Both the position numbers and the translations under genes were made by a program. This document shows positions 50,410-61,294 of a stretch of DNA of 64,000 bases, in pieces. A model generated the notes under the pieces. It saw only the letters and a program-made list of their open reading frames with translations, was not told the DNA's origin and did not search any database. Source of the stretch: Diprion similis. Lineage: Eukaryota > Arthropoda > Insecta > Hymenoptera > Diprionidae. The number at the start of each line of letters is the position of its first letter. The stretch's first letter is position 1. The stretch is taken from the NCBI RefSeq assembly GCF_021155765.1, contig NC_060105.1:11441001-11505000 (forward strand), given 5' to 3'.

Positions 50410-50754
50410 TTACTTAATCATTGTTATCACGTTCAATCGACTGACCTGTTCCGCCACCGCGAGACACAAACCGCAGCGAATGCATGCTGATGAAAAGCGT
50501 ACGTCGACAGGAGCACAAGAGGAAAGCGCAGGAAGGTAAGAAATTTTTTGGACTATTCCAAAGTTTGTCGAACCACAGTTACAGTGTGGATCGATAGAAT
50601 CTTCCTTAGAGTCGGTCAATGGGTTATAAAACTTCTGCTCTCTCTCGGTGTTGGTTGTTGGCTTATTTTTACGACAACGTCGTTTACCGAATGTACTGAC
50701 TTCCGGTGATAATAAACTAGCTATAATAAGAGTCGTCAAAAGTAAATTGTACAT
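50410..50754 (-). CDS. Possible secreted Cys-rich peptide, 114 aa
   Basis: The minus-strand frame begins MYNLLLTTLIIASLLS, a convincing signal peptide, and is followed by a basic KRRCRKNK stretch, a hydrophilic spacer, and later Cys positions (CNCG near residue 59, then a C-x-x-C-x-x-x-C cluster around residues 91-97). A possible donor (GAACAG then GTCAGT) late in the frame means the true end may differ. I recognise no family; an antimicrobial, venom or neuropeptide-like precursor would be guesses. No homologue evidence is available here. Confidence 0.35.
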   Translation of the reverse strand: MYNLLLTTLIIASLLSPEVSTFGKRRCRKNKPTTNTEREQKFYNPLTDSKEDSIDPHCNCGSTNFGIVQKISYLPALSSCAPVDVRFSSACIRCGLCLAVAEQVSRLNVITMIK

Positions 50755-51447
50755 GATTATTAAATAAATCGTTCAAAAATCACTGTTATAAGTTGAGGTT
50801 ATTTCTTTCGAAATATAAAAAAAAAAAACGAATACTACATTCATCACAAAATTAATCTAGAAATTCGAGCTTTAAACAGGTCTGAAGTTAGCTAAAATGC
50901 AAGCTTTCTTCTTTCTTTTGTTTATTTTACTAAAACTCACTAGGCATTTATTAATTTTTCATTTGAATCAACAAATAACCGATAACCGTTCAGGCTAGTC
51001 TATCAATCATCGACAAACGTTCAAAGAATGATAAAAAATAAATTAGCGTAAAATGGGCAGATGAGGCGCGAATTATCGAAATTCCCTAGGCCATTTTACA
51101 AAATTATTCCTCAGAAATGAATAGATGACTGGGAAATTTCAGACGTAATCTATCATTCACTATTAAACGATTATAAAACAGTTCAACTCACTCAAAGCAG
51201 ATGAAGAAGCAACAAGTGGGGTAATAGCTCGTCGCCTCTACTCCCGGAAAAAGCATGAACACTAAATAGAAATCAGTGTTCTACAATCTACAGTCACCCA
51301 CACGTCGAGTTTACTCTTCTTTCTACTGCTGACATAGATACGTTTCAAAATAAGCTACAAATGCTGTCAATAATCTTCTATTTATTTTGCTCTGCTGAGT
51401 TCGCGCGTAGCTTTGCCTCTGTTCTAGGGGATTTTTAGCTCTACTAG

Positions 51448-51595
51448 GTAGTTTCGGAACGCATTCTGAGCTGCGTTCTGAAACCTTATTCGAGTTACTC
51501 GAGTATCGTTGTTTTTCTGTTTGATCTTATGCGTTAGACAGAGATAGGATGATACATGAGTCAACTCGAGTAAGATTTCGGAACGCATTCTGCAC
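51448..51595. repeat. Inverted-repeat element upstream of TMA16
   Basis: TTTCGGAACGCATTCTG occurs twice as a direct repeat (from 51452 and 51576). Arms CTGCGTTCTGAAACCTTATT (51471) and AACTCGAGTAAG...GGAACGCATTCTGC (51563-51593) are inverted. The left end is also a hairpin by itself. The layout is MITE-like. It sits about 100 bases before the TMA16 start and may therefore lie in its promoter. Confidence 0.55.
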
Positions 51596-51698
51596 ATGCG
51601 TAATGCGAAAGACTCGAGACAGCGTGTTTTTCACAGTTTCACAGCACAGTTGATGAAAGCACGTGATTGGAATTTGTCAAACAGCAACCAGATTAAAA

Positions 51699-53387
51699 AT
51701 GGTAAAAACAGCCGCTGTAATCTTTTATCTATACCGTGAGAGTTCATGGTAACACCCATTAACCCCAATAATTGCTGCATGTTTTTAATTTCTCATTCTA
51801 GTCAATGTCAATGAAGAAAGTCCTAGCCTCAGCAAAGAAGGTTATGCATCCGAACAGTCGAAAGTCGATAGCAATAACAAAAAAGACAAAAAGGTAATTC
51901 TGTTGGTTCAAGACAGTTTTTCTCCACATTTTCAATGGCTGCCACTATAACTAATTATGGAGTAAAAATACTTGCTAAGACAAGACTGTTTCGTTGCGCA
52001 GAATAACAAACAGGGAAAAACTGAAACTTGGAAATGCCATGAAGCAGAATTTAATCGGTGAAAAAATGCTGTGGATACAGGAAAATATGTTGCCTGACGT
52101 CTCCCCTTATACCCCACAACTCGCTGATGAGTTGCTCAAGAAGTATTTGCTGTTTTTTAAATCTCAAATTATCTGTACAAAGTTACAAGTTCCCGCTTCA
52201 CAATACCCTCGATATTTCATAGGTACATGGCCCGTCACGATAAAGAATTGGAGCAGATAAATATCAAGCATTCGATCGGCGGCAGAAAAAACAGGCAACA
52301 CGCTAGCAGGGAGGACATATTACGCATGACTAAGAAGAATGAGGAAGCGGAGTACGATACGTGTGGGATAGGTGAAATTTTTTTTTGTTTCTGTGGATGT
52401 TGGCCAGTAGACTCAACGGTTGAGAAAACTTGAGTTTCAAGTTGTTTTTGCTTTATATATACTGTTATTAGTGGTCTAGAAGAATCATGCTCAAATTCTG
52501 AGTCTGCTGAACAGGATCCAGTTCTAACATTCGTCCATGCTTTCAGGTTGTTCATTACTTTGGAAATCTCAGCAAGTACAGGCACTAATCATTTGTATTT
52601 GAAGTTTTGATTGATCCAGTTTGATGAAAAACTGAAGTTTTTTGGTTGCTTGGTTCTACTAATAAATTCTTAAGAAGCATAAAAATTCTGGCAATTCAAC
52701 TTGAGGCTGAATATTGCGATGCTCTCGATTTGTTGTTTGATGGAATTCAGTGTCAAAGAATTGAAGAATGGCGTATGAATGATGTCAGTTTTCGGTCAAG
52801 CTTGATTGAAACTTCAGGTACATCCGATTATATAAAATTTTGCATTGTTCATACATGCTCGTTTATGAATTATATGTAAAATTTGCACATTAACATATAA
52901 TGCAAACAATATTTTGAAGTCAATTTGAAACTACTAGTGTTATTCTCACACTCATTGGCGTCTTAGTTTGTTTTTTAATACGAATCTGGATTAAATGATT
53001 CGGGCGACAACATTTTTTCAATTGTGTGCTTTGTGCTTTGTCAAGTATGTTAAGTCTGTATCGGTACATTGAGCCAAACTGATTATTTGTTAACAAATTT
53101 CAGAGATACCTGACATATTCAACCCAGCGCAGTGTGAAATGCTTAGAAACTGGGACGGCGAGCTTAGATATTTACCAAATTTTAAATTCACACGATTTGG
53201 TAAAAATCACTTACTGAAAGCCACACGCCATAGCTTGAAACCCAGCAAAAAATCTACGCCAAAGACTAGTGACACGAATCTTGACAAATTGATGGTGGAA
53301 ACACATGGTAAAGACAGTACAGAAGACAAGGAAACGAGCAGTAGAAGTGGTATAAGCGACAAACCTTGTTCTATGGAAATTGAATAA
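51699..53387 (+). CDS. TMA16 homologue (translation machinery-associated protein 16), five exons, ~222 aa
   Basis: TMA16 binds pre-60S particles and takes part in large-subunit ribosome assembly in the nucleus. Coding exons: 51699-51701, 51802-51893, 52002-52142, 52223-52371 and 53104-53387; introns are GT-AG and phases (0,2,2,1) agree. Family hallmarks in order: a basic start with KKVMHPNSRK (residues 13-22), NLIGEKMLWIQ (about 46-56), ELEQINIKHSI (about 87-97) and EIPDIFNPAQ (129-138), then a family-typical Trp-containing segment (RNWDGELRYLPNFKF). The C-terminal 70 residues are Lys- and Ser-rich and diverged. The first exon may contribute only the ATG; alternatively translation starts at 51805 or 51811 in exon 2, giving 220 or 218 aa. 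AATAAA overlaps the stop (53383-53388). Size is close to that of animal orthologues. Confidence 0.92.
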
Positions 53388-53788
53388 ATAATTTTACATC
53401 CACTTTCACCTTCTTTTTTTTTGTTCCCGAAGTTCCAATCTATCAAGCTCGATTAAAAATTCAAATTTCCATTTCTGGATGAGCACGCAATTGGATCCAA
53501 AGGGTCGATGCAAAATTGCAGTATTCAGCTATACCGACGCGATTTAACATTGGGATTAATTTACACATTTACATCTATATCTTCACTCAACTTTAATGCA
53601 CAAGCTATACCATCAGAAACTGCCGTACCATCAAATGAAACTGCACATGTAAGCGTATATGCGCAATGGATCAGTTGCTGTCGTACAAATGTTGCCTACA
53701 AAGAACATTACTGGGCGTACTCAGCGGATAAAACAGTTAGCGAGTGACTTACCTCATCTAGCATACGCGGAGTCTCGCCAGTTCAGCG

Positions 53789-53802
53789 CCACCAGATGGC
53801 GC
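53789..53802 (+). promoter_or_regulatory. CTCF-type binding site
   Basis: CCACCAGATGGCGC matches the CTCF core consensus CCASYAGRKGGCRC at every position. CTCF is conserved in insects with a similar core and acts at insulators and promoters. It lies inside the divergent promoter candidate, between TMA16 and the tRNA gene. This is a motif match only. Confidence 0.45.
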
Positions 53803-53999
53803 CACATGATGCGACTCAGGTTTTCAGGACTGTCCAAGGCCAGGAAGGCCCCGTGATTCTGCAGGCGTAGGAATTCACGAAGGAAAACATCGAGAGCGGC
53901 GTGAACGAGCGTCCGAGCACGGCCCAAGGGTGTAACGTGTGCGATGGTGCCACGAGTAAACAACAAAAGCATCTTCATGCAAGTGTAATTAGTGCCAAG

Positions 54000-54007
54000 T
54001 GACGTAA
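54000..54007 (+). promoter_or_regulatory. CRE-like site
   Basis: TGACGTAA fits the CREB/ATF consensus TGACGTMA. It lies between the two putative outward first exons, as expected for a promoter element. Confidence 0.35.
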
Positions 54008-54097
54008 CGGCGGGTTGTTCACAGCGTTGAATCAACGACGGTGTTTGGCTGCCAAATTCGGCGCGAATCTCGGAGACGCCGACATTTCACTTCCGGT

Positions 54098-54692
54098 AAG
54101 TGCATCCTGAACTTATTTCCCTTGGGTTTGTTATCTCTCGACGACTGCGACTCGACCTCTTGCGTCGCCCGTCGGTCAAAACGATACGTAATCGCTGCGC
54201 TTTTGTTTCGAGTTACGTAGCGTCGAGACGACGCCCGCACACCGCTAAATTCGACCAACAGCCAACAACAGCGCACGTGTCGCTTTTGTTAATGAACTTG
54301 GCCTTTCGATTATTCGTCATCGAATCACCTTACGAAATCGAGTGAGTTCTTCACAGGCGAACGGCGCAGCTTCTAGACACTATAATGTGCTCTCTCGTTC
54401 TCGTCTAATAAGTTCATCTTAACCCAATTTGCTCGTATTTACGTCTCATCGTTCCGATAAGAAGCAAACGATGTCAAGTACAATTTATTGTTATTCGCTA
54501 AATACAGATACACGGTTGTGTTCCGATCCAGGAACTCTGGGTCAAGCAATTGTTTTCAATCGAGAGGTTAGGAGTCGATCGATGTCTCCGTTACAGGTAC
54601 TACATTTCTACCCGTGTTTTTTTTTTTGTTTTTTTGGCGTTCCACTTTTTTAACTTTCGTCAAGACCAAATACTCGCTCGAAAGTATCAAGA
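54098..54692. other. Flank between divergent promoter and tRNA-Tyr
   Basis: The first 250 bases remain CpG-rich. An open frame at 54429-54653 begins MSSTIYCYSLNTDTR and runs into a donor-like CAG then GTACTA at 54596; it could be an exon of the rightward transcript but matches nothing known. No gene is called. Confidence 0.3.
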
Positions 54693-54795
54693 CCTTCGAT
54701 AGCTCAGTTGGTAGAGCGGTGGACTGTAGTTGGTAGAGTTAAGGCTCAAAATGAGAGACATCCATAGGTCGCTGGTTCAAATCCGGCTCGAAGGA
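54693..54795 (+). tRNA. tRNA-Tyr(GTA) with 30-nt intron
   Basis: The acceptor stem CCTTCGA (54693-54699) pairs with TCGAAGG (54788-54794), and the discriminator is A. The D stem is GCTC/GAGC (54702-54717). The anticodon stem GTGGA (54719-54723) pairs with TCCAT (54761-54765), and the anticodon GTA is at 54726-54728. The intron lies at the canonical site, 54730-54759, one base 3' of the anticodon. The T arm carries GGTTCAAATCC (54774-54784), which is also box B. Box A is TAGCTCAGTTGG (54700-54711). The mature form is close to animal tRNA-Tyr, whose genes typically have introns. CCA is not encoded, as usual in eukaryotes. Confidence 0.97.
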
Positions 54796-54800
54796 TCCAA

Positions 54801-54807
54801 TTTTTTT
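54801..54807 (+). terminator. RNA polymerase III terminator
   Basis: Seven T residues begin six bases after the tRNA-Tyr 3' end, the usual Pol III stop. Confidence 0.9.
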
Positions 54808-55644
54808 GTTGTTATTCTCCACTCTTTCTCATTGAACTGTTTTTTCTTTTAATTTTGTAACTGCTGTTTATCAAGCTGACAATGAGACTTGTGGCTCATA
54901 TTTTTTACACAAAGACCAACAATTTACAGAAATTGACGTGTAAACACATTGGTTTGTTTACAACTCTTTCCATGTAATGAGGATGAAGTTAGAGTAAACG
55001 TTGCTGCAATCCTACGTATTTAAGAAAAATCCTTACTTTACACTTTTGGGAATGTCCGAAGTTCAGTAAACATGAACAATAAAATATACTCATATTTCGC
55101 AAAACCAACTCCTCGAAAGTCGTGCTAAAACCACGCAATAATGATATTTTCCCTGACGATTCGGTCCGTTGACGTCACTGTTTTCGGCATTATTTTATAT
55201 AATAGTTTCCAGTCACAAATAAAATGCCCTCCGGCTAAAAAGTATGCCTGGATGTTTTAACTCGAGACGCTAAGTTCCCGGGAGTCGGTAGATATGCGTC
55301 TCTGTTCGTAAATACTTTATCGATACTTGGGTACGCCGGATTCAGTCGACAGACCTGTTTCGACGTATTTCGTAATATTTCGTATATTCCATTGTCCTTT
55401 TATTATCCGTCAGTCTCGGAGCAGATCACTACAGAATTCCCAGGCTTAAGCCCTGTCATACAGACCTGACAAATACGCTACATTTCGATAAGTTTATACC
55501 ACTTTCACGTTGTATCCGTTGCCGTGAAGTATTTTTATTTCAAAGAATACATTTCACTCTTCGAGACATTCAAATTTAACGTTATACCGTTTACACGAGT
55601 GAAAATTGAACAAAGTCATTTTGTTCATATTTTTAATATGGGCA

Positions 55645-55675
<31 letters not shown>

Positions 55676-58600
55676 TATTGTTTCCAGCATTTGCCGTAAA
55701 GATTTTCACTGTCTACGATAGTTCAACACTAAGTGTAAAATCGGTATGCAAATTCACTAATATCTACGTTAATTTGCGGAATAGTTTATCGGAAATAATG
55801 AGTTCTGTATTATCTTTAGAGTCGAAATCCGTGTGCTTTTTCCCAGATTAAGTGTGGTTTGTACGTCATAATTGAACGGGAAAGAAACGGAGTTCTGTTG
55901 CTATTTACTCCCTCTCGAAATATAAAAACCAGACATTATTACCTTTGAAATTTTGACTATAGCAATTTTCAAAAAATCATGTAATCCTGGTTTTAATTAC
56001 GTCAATTACTCGCTGTGACGATTACGAAATAACTCAGTGCACTTTGCCGTGAGATACGGTGTGAAAACAGCTGAAAAAAGCATTCGAAAACGAAAAATAA
56101 TAATAAAAAAGTGGTAAAGAAAATGGTAGCGAAAAAAAGAAACCCCCCCTCCCCCTCAAGGTATGACGGAAGGGTTCGTAATTTTGTTCGTTCCTATCGC
56201 TAATACGATCCGTAGTAATGGAAGCGCGCAAAGTGGAACCGATATTTCTTACAAGATATTCCACTGTATAATATTCTTATCTGTGCTTGCTCTCGCTTAC
56301 CCTCCAATGTATGCAGTATAGGGTTTATGTTTATGTTCCCTATGTTATAGTTTGAAGAGACAAAAAAAAATAAAATAAAAGTATGTGGAAATATTCGGAG
56401 AAACCAAATGTTGGCAGCAGCATTTCATTTTCATCCTTGGTATTATATATATAATTTGTTTTGCGTCACAGATTTTCAAAAACGTATGAAAGATTGGTTT
56501 TTGATGATTTTGCTCTCAATCTGTTTGATTCTCCATAATTTAGGACTGATTATCTCTTGAGTTAAATCGGTTTTCCTATTCTGATTCATTAGCGAAAATG
56601 TAAATTTTTCTGAAAAATTCTAAACTATTACAAAATATGCATCGAATAGACGAACAAACAAACGGATTAACGGACAGACAAGAAAGTGATGTAATAAAAA
56701 CGTGGTAAAATGATGCGTTACTTCAATTAAATCATATTTAGTTTTGAAAGACTCATTTTTCATAGAATTTTTTACTCTGTACGTCGATTTCTTGCAAACT
56801 TGTATCTCTAAAGCTTTACAGCTTGCACCGAGTTTTCCGTACTTTTGTATGTCACGTAATTGACCCAAAACAATTTTTCGACAGTTCAGTTCGTCTCTGA
56901 TATCTTATAAATTATTTGAAACGTCCGTTGTCTTCAAGTCGTCTACTAAAATCAGGATCCCAAATTCCCTGAGGATTCCAGGGTTTTCCAGGCTTTTCCA
57001 GACAGGAGAGATCCTGTGTATTTTTTATTGCTTTCAAGATTATACCTTTCAGTGTACTGAAAATTATTTTCAATCAAAATATTGCAAAGAATATTTTCGA
57101 ATTTTAAACTCAGACTCGGTTAATCGAAGTAGCCTTTTAGAAATTGTTATTAACATTTGAAGACTGAAGTCATTGATAAAACCGAGGTTCCACGTCTAAC
57201 GCATGTGCAATGCAATGCCAAAATATACGATAATAAAATAAAAATAGTAAAAAATTTCAAATGGCAATAATTATGCAGGAAAGAAAATACAGTTTATCTC
57301 TGTTATTGAAAAAAAATATGGTTCAGGCACTTAAAAGCATTTTTAATTCTTCTTTTTAATTCGAAAACAGGGTTTCACGTGACACTAAATATGTCGAATT
57401 CGATATCCATGGAAAGAGGTGAATGGCGGAATAGACTTATCATTTCGAATGAATTTGGGATTCGAATTGCAACAAGTTTCAACGGATATAAAGTAAAATT
57501 ACGAAGGATGGAAAACCAGCTACATAGTATCGGCATGCAAACGTGCGTGTATAGCTTGTCAATGCTCGATTACACCCGTTTTAACGAATGTATGACTCGT
57601 AATATTCCGTGGAAATGACGTAATGGTTAACCACAATGGTATTACGGTATTCCGGGGTTGTAGGTGCGTTTTCTCCTATCAAAATAACCAAAATGGAATA
57701 ACGCCGAAGCTGCGAAACATGTTATAAACGTATCGGATATCATATTATTATATACATATATATTATGCTGGCATCGTGTTACGCCTGCACCATGGCTCGT
57801 TCTCGTATCTACAATTTATATATTAACATACGTACATATATAATGCATGTTAAACCATGGTATATACGTATATTCCTATGCGCCGAAGTGGTTATACATA
57901 TAATTTTCAAAATATTCCCTCAGTTCGAAAATTATCTCCGTGATTGATATCCAAGCTGCACCCTGTACCGTGGAACTAATAAATCCCTCGCAGAAATCAA
58001 CGTGAAAATATGGGTGTACAGTTATGACTATCCTGTTTGTTACCAACAATCTTACAATGGGTTGCGCCTTATGGTTTATGGTTCAAGCCAGCCGGTGGCT
58101 AATTGTCATTTGTGCAAAAATCATACTTGATGTACATCAAAGTAATATTTTATCAGATGGCTAAATGCAAATCAATTGGAAAATATTGGAGTTGTATGAG
58201 GCACGAATTTTTTATTGTCACTCTTTTTTGTTATTCAGATTAAAACCAATCAACTACCACAAATATTTTACTAATTGTTTTTTTTTTTTTTGCTCAATTT
58301 AATATGACAAGGTTGAAGTTATGTAGTAATAATGAAGTGACGAAACATATATGAGGAAAAATGCACTGTTTTGAAAATTTGGAATGATTTGAAACTAATT
58401 GATTTTCCAAAGTACACAAAAATTTCAGTGAATATAGTTTATATTAAGAGATTTTTTAATTGAGTACGAGGTCGACGTTATTAGTAATGTGAACGTAATT
58501 AAACATTGAAATAATATCTATTTTTGTCACTTGAGAATAACTTGATTGAATTAATTAAGTTTGCAAAATGTAACTAAACACTTTGTTACGGTTTCATGAA

Positions 58601-58784
58601 TTTCAGGCGATCCTAAAGTCACGAAATAACGAATTTTTCATTGAATTCGTTGCTACAGTAACGTTACGAATGATCTCATTACACATGTAAAAACAGTTTT
58701 TTTACTTTGCCAAATTGTGGCCTTCGAATATGGCGAGAAAATTTTTTTCCAGCACATGTTTAGAAAGTTAGATCTTTAAAATCT
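54808..58784. other. Intergenic, no gene recognised
   Basis: AT-rich with a trinucleotide microsatellite and short purine tracts. Open frames such as 55606-55851 (which translates the AAT repeat as poly-Asn), 57379-57618 and 57765-57947 lack domain features and are rejected. Confidence 0.45.
55645..55674. repeat. (AAT)n microsatellite
   Basis: Ten consecutive AAT units. Confidence 0.95.
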
Positions 58785-58882
58785 GTGGAGTGTGCGTAAA
58801 GTGCTCCATTTCTAAACAGTGCGGAAAAACGACGCTGGTGCATGCACACTGTTTAGAAATGGGACACTTTCCGCACGCTATC
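58785..58882 (-). repeat. Dispersed repeat family A, copy 4, collapsed to a hairpin
   Basis: GTGCGTAAAGTGCTCCATTT and CTAAACAGTGCGG (58792-58823) are inverted against CACTGTTTAGAAATGGGACA and CTTTCCGCACGC (58847-58878). The sequence equals the terminal part of copy 2 (24176-24345), present twice as a foldback. It is likely a shortened derivative in which the interior was lost. Confidence 0.7.
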
Positions 58883-59726
58883 AAAATAGAAGTTTCTAAG
58901 CAGGTATTGTAGTTTATCACTAATTCTAAGGAGTTTGGTTTTACCTTTCGCAGTATTGCCAAACAAATTGCAGAAAAACTTCGACGTTTTATTCAATTTT
59001 TTTTACTTTAAGTACATGAAAAAAAAAAAAAAAAAAACAAGTTATCAATAATACTCATCAGCTAATTCCAATGTTATTTGGCCATCATACTTCAGCAAAC
59101 ATCTATATTTCTTTTTTTCCTGCATATTTCCACGTTATGTGGAAAACGCGAAAGAAAACAAGTAAAAGTAGAAAATTGGATCAGGTCAAAAGACTAAATT
59201 TCTTTTAATTCCTCTGAAAACATTTCGATATCTAAGAATCCAAGAGAGGGATGAACTCATCGAACTACATAATTGTAAGTGTGACTGCGAACATCCGTAG
59301 CTCTTGAATTTTTTCGTGACTTTTGTCTTTCATCTGCAGTGCGAAGTCAAAGCGTGGAAACGAATCCATGAATCGATGCAATCCTGATTACGCCGAAGTT
59401 CATTGTTATAATTTTACCACGTATAACCGTTATAACGGGTTAATCGCCAGTTTCGTTGCTCCCGCGAAATCTCCCGGCGTCGTTCGATTTGCATGACAAT
59501 AAGAATTTCACATATTGGTCAGGTATATACGTATAGTAGGTGGTCCGCCCATACTTGACTCCGCGTTATGACCCACTGCGGGGTATACGTAATTCCACTT
59601 TATTGTGCAATTGATATATTGCTACGCTGCCAGATTTCATTAGCCTCGTTACTCGTTGACTCGTGAACTTGTGGTGAAAACTAGAAAATAGTACAGGCGT
59701 GGGTCTCTATCTATCAATGTCATTTT

Positions 59727-59840
59727 TTTTTTTTTTTTTTTGAGTCTCGTGTGACAAAATGTTAGTTTTTCATGTTTTAAGAGCACACTCCAAAGGACAG
59801 CTCAAAAAAAAAAATTTTAAGAGATCGCTCCAAATTTGTT
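59727..59840 (+). repeat. Truncated arm of the 16534 MITE family
   Basis: The block GAGTCTCGTGTGACAAAATG, GTTAGTTTTT, TTTTAAGAGCACACTCCAAA, GGACAGCTC and TTTTAAGAGATCGCTCCAAA is nearly identical to the arms of the element at 16534-17136. The outer TTGGGGTGGCGC end is missing, and a T-run of about 19 bases precedes it. Confidence 0.75.
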
Positions 59841-60235
59841 TTTCACTACTGTTCGGAAATGGAAACACTATGCATGATGGATAAACTTTCAAAAAATATC
59901 ATCGAATGAAATTAAATAAAACTTGTGTGATTCGCGAGTCACACTCGTACGGATACCGTCTATTTTCCGCACTTGTTACGTAATATACTTCTATTTCCTT
60001 GCCTCATTTCGACGCAAATGATATTTGCAAATAAGGTTAGATTCACATCTATCGAGGTAATAGTTAGGTGTAAAACGACTGCATTTTGGAAACATTTCGA
60101 TTTTCAAAAAGTGAACAGGGGGCCGCCCAACTTCAAAACTCGATAAGAATTATGAGATTTTTAATATGTGATAATTCTTCACAATGAGTTCTGAAACTTT
60201 AGACTGTTTTTCAAATCAGTTCAGACAATTCAATT

Positions 60236-60887
60236 CCGTTTCCCGTTTAAATAATACGGGAATTATTTTTTTTATTTTTTTTTTTCATTTTGAAATTTTA
60301 TTGCTCAACAACGGATTGGCGTTTCGTAAAGAGCAATACATTTTTTTACAGGAAATGGAACGATCTACAAAAAAGGTCTGTTGCGATTTTTTCGTAAATC
60401 TGATGGTTCAAAAGTTGATAAAAAATATAAATATTGTACAATAGTTTACGTTAAAAACTTATTTCTTGTCAAATAATCGGAAATCTCGAGAAAATTTCAA
60501 TGTTTCGGTTAAAAAGATAACATGAACTTTGAGAAATATTATAATTTTTTTCATTTTTCAACCATTATTTAACAATGGAAGTAAAAAAAAAATCGTGAAA
60601 TTTGACGTAACTAATTTTCAACCTTAATTAATAACTTTTGAACCAGTAGACTTACGAAAAAATCGCAAGAAAACTTGTTTTGTAGATCGTTCAATTTCCT
60701 ACAATAAAGTGTATCGCTCTTTACGATAAATGCTTATCAATTGTTGAGCAATAAATTCCAAAATAATAATAATAAAAATAATAATAAAAAAATTTCCTCT
60801 GTTATTCAAACGGGAAATAAAAAATCGCAAACAGGCATATCTAACTAACGAAAAAAAATAGTCTTTTTTTTTCTTCGCCCACCCTAG
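60236..60887. mobile_element. ~650-bp foldback element
   Basis: Inverted arms 60236-60428 and 60637-60818 share CGTTTCCCGTTT, TTTATTGCTCAACAA, GTAAAGAGCAATACA, GAACGATCTACAAAA, TGCGATTTTTTCGTAA and GGTTCAAAAGTT with moderate divergence. On the right, the outer end beyond the arm reads CGCCCACCCTAG (in reverse complement CTAGGGTGGGCG), which resembles the tip of the 16534 family. The left outer end is not recognised. Confidence 0.65.
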
Positions 60888-61001
60888 TACAGACACAACG
60901 CATGCATGAATCTTTTCATTCGGATCCGTTTCCTCCGTTTCCTATTTGACGAACAAAATGACGTCGCGCAACGACCGTCGTAAATTGCGCTGGCATAAGC
61001 C

Positions 61002-61014
61002 GGGTCAAAGGTCG
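61002..61014 (+). promoter_or_regulatory. DR1-type nuclear receptor motif
   Basis: GGGTCAAAGGTCG is a direct repeat of two AGGTCA-like half sites with one spacer base (11 of 13 bases match AGGTCAAAGGTCA, as bound by HNF4 or USP-type receptors). It lies in a moderately GC-rich stretch (60900-61100) that also has a CRE-like TGACGTCG at 60959-60966. A possible enhancer; motif match only. Confidence 0.3.
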
Positions 61015-61294
61015 TAAGTGTACATATCATAAACCCCTGACGTTATTACCTCGTGTTACCCGACCGTTTGCACCCGCTACCGCTAGGTATGCAGCCTGTC
61101 TCTGAAATATAGCAGAAACTAAAGCAGAAAGAAAGAGATACTCGTATCCATCATAATTATACTGACCGGTACACTTACACGTATACATATATAGAGTTAT
61201 TGCTAAGACAAATAAAATCTACCCTTAAACCACGGAAAAGATTAGATTATGCTTATGGGGCATTCCAGGCCAATTTGACCTGGGTTTTACCCGG

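Larger units (their letters stand above)
53753..54097. promoter_or_regulatory. GC-rich divergent promoter candidate
   Basis: This is a CpG-rich block in AT-rich surroundings. A perfect donor on the minus strand follows position 53753 (GATGAG then GTAAGT), preceded by an ATG that would encode only MLDE before the splice. A good donor on the plus strand follows 54097 (CTTCCG then GTAAGTG) with no ATG before it. Two outward-pointing first-exon ends with a CRE between them fit a bidirectional promoter. The downstream coding exons of both transcripts are not found in this window. Confidence 0.4.

Noticed and set aside
52143..52200. Read-through of TMA16 exon 3 past 52142
   Set aside because: The frame runs on for some codons but loses family similarity. 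Splicing at 52142 to 52223 recreates the conserved segment before ELEQI exactly.
55606..55851. Frame with a poly-Asn run
   Set aside because: The Asn run is the AAT microsatellite, and the rest has no protein character.
60184..60444. 86-aa open frame
   Set aside because: It coincides with the left arm of a foldback element; T-runs are translated as Phe repeats.
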